A DNA stretch of 9,284 nt from an uncultured Bacillota bacterium. GTDB taxonomy: Bacteria; Bacillota_I; Bacilli_A; Izemoplasmatales; UBA1188. The translations under genes and the position numbers were made by a program. The first letter of the stretch is position 1; each line of letters opens with the position of its first letter. The stretch covers positions 1 through 9,284 of the forward strand of contig ONMY01000052.1 of assembly GCA_900318975.1 (NCBI GenBank), given 5' to 3'. Below, piece by piece: positions 7,728-9,284 of the stretch. The notes under the pieces were generated by a model, which saw nothing but the letters and a program-made list of their open reading frames with translations, was not told the DNA's origin and made no database searches.

Positions 7728-9284
7728 TCTCTTAGAAATTGCACCGAATGGACATGCACTATAACATGCACCACACTTGATACATTTAGTTTGATCAATT
7801 ACATATGGAACTTTTCCAGGAACGCCAGAAATACATTGAACTGGACAGCCTCTTGCACACTTAGAACACTTCTTACAGAGTTCAGGATCAATATAATATT
7901 GCATTAAGTTCTTGCATACGTGAGCTGGACACTTCTTATCTTTAATATGTGCTACATATTCATCCATGAAGTTTGCCATAGTTGAAAGAACTGGGTTAGC
8001 TGCAGTTTGGCCAAGAGCACAGAGTGCACCGCTATTCATTGCTTGTGCAAGGTCTCTTAATGCTTCTAAGTCTTCCATTTCACCCTTACCATCTGTGATC
8101 TTAGTAAGAGTTTCAAGAACTCTCTTAGTACCAATTCTACAAGGAGTACATTTACCACATGATTCATCACAGATAAATTCCATATAGAATTTAGCAACGT
8201 CAACCATACAGTTGTCTTCATCCATTACGATTGCACCGCCAGAACCCATCATAGATCCTCTTGCGACAAGTGTATCATAGTCGATTTCAACGTCTAGATC
8301 TTTTTCAGTTAAACATCCGCCTGATGGACCACCAGTTTGGATAGCTTTGAATTTCTTTCCACCAGGAACACCACCACCGATATCGTATACGAGTTCACGG
8401 AGTGTAACGCCCATTGGAACTTCTACTAAGCCGACATTTTCAACCTTTCCACCGAGTGCAAATACCTTAGTACCTTTAGATTTTTCAGTACCGAGTTTAG
8501 CAAATTCAGCTGCACCATTTCTTAAAATCCATGGAATATTAGCTAAAGTTTCAACGTTATTAACGATTGATGGTTCATTCCAAAGACCTTTTACAGCTGG
8601 GAATGGTGGTCTTGGTCTTGGCATACCTCTCATACCTTGAATAGAGTTAATGAGAGCTGTTTCTTCACCACATACGAAAGCACCAGCACCAAGTCTAATG
8701 TGTGCTCTAAATGAGAAGTCAGTACCAAGGATATTATCGCCAAGAAGTCCTGCATCAGTCATTAATTTAATTGCATTTTTAAGTCTTTCTACAGCTTTTG
8801 GATATTCTGCTCTTACATAGAAATAACCGTTTTGTGCACCGATTGCATAACCAGCAATCATCATACCTTCAATAACTTCAAATGCATTACCCTCTAAAAC
8901 TGATCTATCCATGAATGCACCTGGATCGCCTTCATCACCATTACAGATAACATACTTCTTATCAGATACAGAGTTTCTTGCGAATTGCCATTTACGTCCA
9001 GTTGGGAATCCGCCTCCTCCTCTTCCTCTAAGGCCAGATGCTAAAACTTCATCGATAACTTCTTGTGGAGTCATTGATAATGCTTTCTTTAAACCTTTAA
9101 AACCATCACATCCAAGTGATTCTTCTAAAGATTCTTGATTGATTACACCACATCCGTGAAGTGCAATCTTAACTTGTTTTTTATAGAATGGAATATCTTC
9201 TAGTTTTCTAATCTTTTCATGAGTGTTTAAATCTTCATAAAGTAATTCATCAACGATCTTACCACCGATAATATCAGAGTCAAT
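7725..9284 (-). CDS. hydB: NuoF/HydB-type flavin iron-sulfur hydrogenase subunit (5' end missing)
   Basis: This subunit binds FMN and NAD(H) and passes electrons to HydA. The frame is open to the window edge, giving 519 visible residues. The ATG at 9074 is internal, since the 70 residues before it are family-like (IPFYKKQ, then LHGCGVINQESLEE). Visible motifs are GRGGGGFPTGRKW (87-99) and CNGDEGD (114-120) of the flavin/NADH site and GAFVCGEETAL (201-211). Next come an SLBB-like region, the N3-type [4Fe-4S] site ESCGKCTPC with Cys376/379/382 plus Cys422, and an added C-terminal 2[4Fe-4S] ferredoxin domain (Cys470/473/476/480 and Cys501/504/507/511). The added ferredoxin domain separates it from complex I NuoF and matches HydB/HndC of multimeric [FeFe] hydrogenases. 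An N-terminal thioredoxin-like [2Fe-2S] domain and a HydC/NuoE gene would be expected just beyond the window. Confidence 0.95.
   Translation of the reverse strand: MDSDIIGGKIVDELLYEDLNTHEKIRKLEDIPFYKKQVKIALHGCGVINQESLEESLGCDGFKGLKKALSMTPQEVIDEVLASGLRGRGGGGFPTGRKWQFARNSVSDKKYVICNGDEGDPGAFMDRSVLEGNAFEVIEGMMIAGYAIGAQNGYFYVRAEYPKAVERLKNAIKLMTDAGLLGDNILGTDFSFRAHIRLGAGAFVCGEETALINSIQGMRGMPRPRPPFPAVKGLWNEPSIVNNVETLANIPWILRNGAAEFAKLGTEKSKGTKVFALGGKVENVGLVEVPMGVTLRELVYDIGGGVPGGKKFKAIQTGGPSGGCLTEKDLDVEIDYDTLVARGSMMGSGGAIVMDEDNCMVDVAKFYMEFICDESCGKCTPCRIGTKRVLETLTKITDGKGEMEDLEALRDLAQAMNSGALCALGQTAANPVLSTMANFMDEYVAHIKDKKCPAHVCKNLMQYYIDPELCKKCSKCARGCPVQCISGVPGKVPYVIDQTKCIKCGACYSACPFGAISKR

Noticed and set aside
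8347..8640. Open frame on the plus strand opposite hydB
   Set aside because: It mirrors the Gly/Pro-rich coding of the flavin-binding subunit and has no independent support.
9072..9074. ATG as the start of the NuoF/HydB-like gene
   Set aside because: The frame is open and clearly homologous for 70 more codons upstream to the window edge, so this Met is internal.
7725..9284. Complex I (NuoF) of a respiratory chain
   Set aside because: The C-terminal two-cluster ferredoxin domain and the directly following H-cluster protein point to a hydrogenase, and no membrane subunits are seen.

Overview
This is an AT-rich stretch of a low-GC, anaerobic, fermentative bacterium. The protein sequences and the ruvB-queA-tgt gene order resemble Firmicutes or the Tenericutes-related Bacilli (an inference; no rRNA or marker phylogeny is possible here). 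All intact genes lie on the minus strand and are tightly packed. The visible stops are only TAA or TAG. Trp is encoded by TGG and the reading frames are uninterrupted, so the standard bacterial code fits.

Right part (9284 down to 5883): the end of a hydrogenase operon. A NuoF/HydB-type flavin and iron-sulfur subunit (5' end beyond the window) is followed by a complete [FeFe] hydrogenase catalytic subunit, HydA, and then a strong intrinsic terminator at 5883-5916. Together they suggest a soluble multimeric HydABC-type NAD-linked, possibly electron-bifurcating, hydrogenase that disposes of reductant as H2.

Middle and left part (5876 down to 178): a second transcription unit with its own promoter region, which carries a 12-bp inverted repeat over an extended -10. 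It reads ruvB, queA, pduL, tgt, ftsZ, surE. The ruvB-queA-tgt core is the familiar Holliday-junction/queuosine cluster. pduL (phosphate acyltransferase, probably acetyl-CoA to acetyl phosphate) is inserted between the two queuosine genes. ftsZ, normally in the dcw cluster, sits after tgt, followed by surE. Junctions are 0-18 nt or overlap by 1 nt, so translational coupling is likely. PduL and the hydrogenase fit an acetate- and H2-forming fermentation.

Left edge (1-333): the most unusual part. Bases 1-156 on the plus strand encode a second, tail-to-tail copy of the last 51 codons of surE. The two copies form a near-perfect inverted repeat with only a 5-nt spacer. Of six differences in the coding part, five are synonymous third-position changes and one replaces Gly with Glu. 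This could be a real inverted gene duplication (both copies under selection) or a fold-back join between strain variants in assembly. The window cuts the copy, so the two cannot be separated here. I see no CRISPR array, tRNA, rRNA, insertion sequence or phage gene. No stretch over 300 bases lacks a gene.
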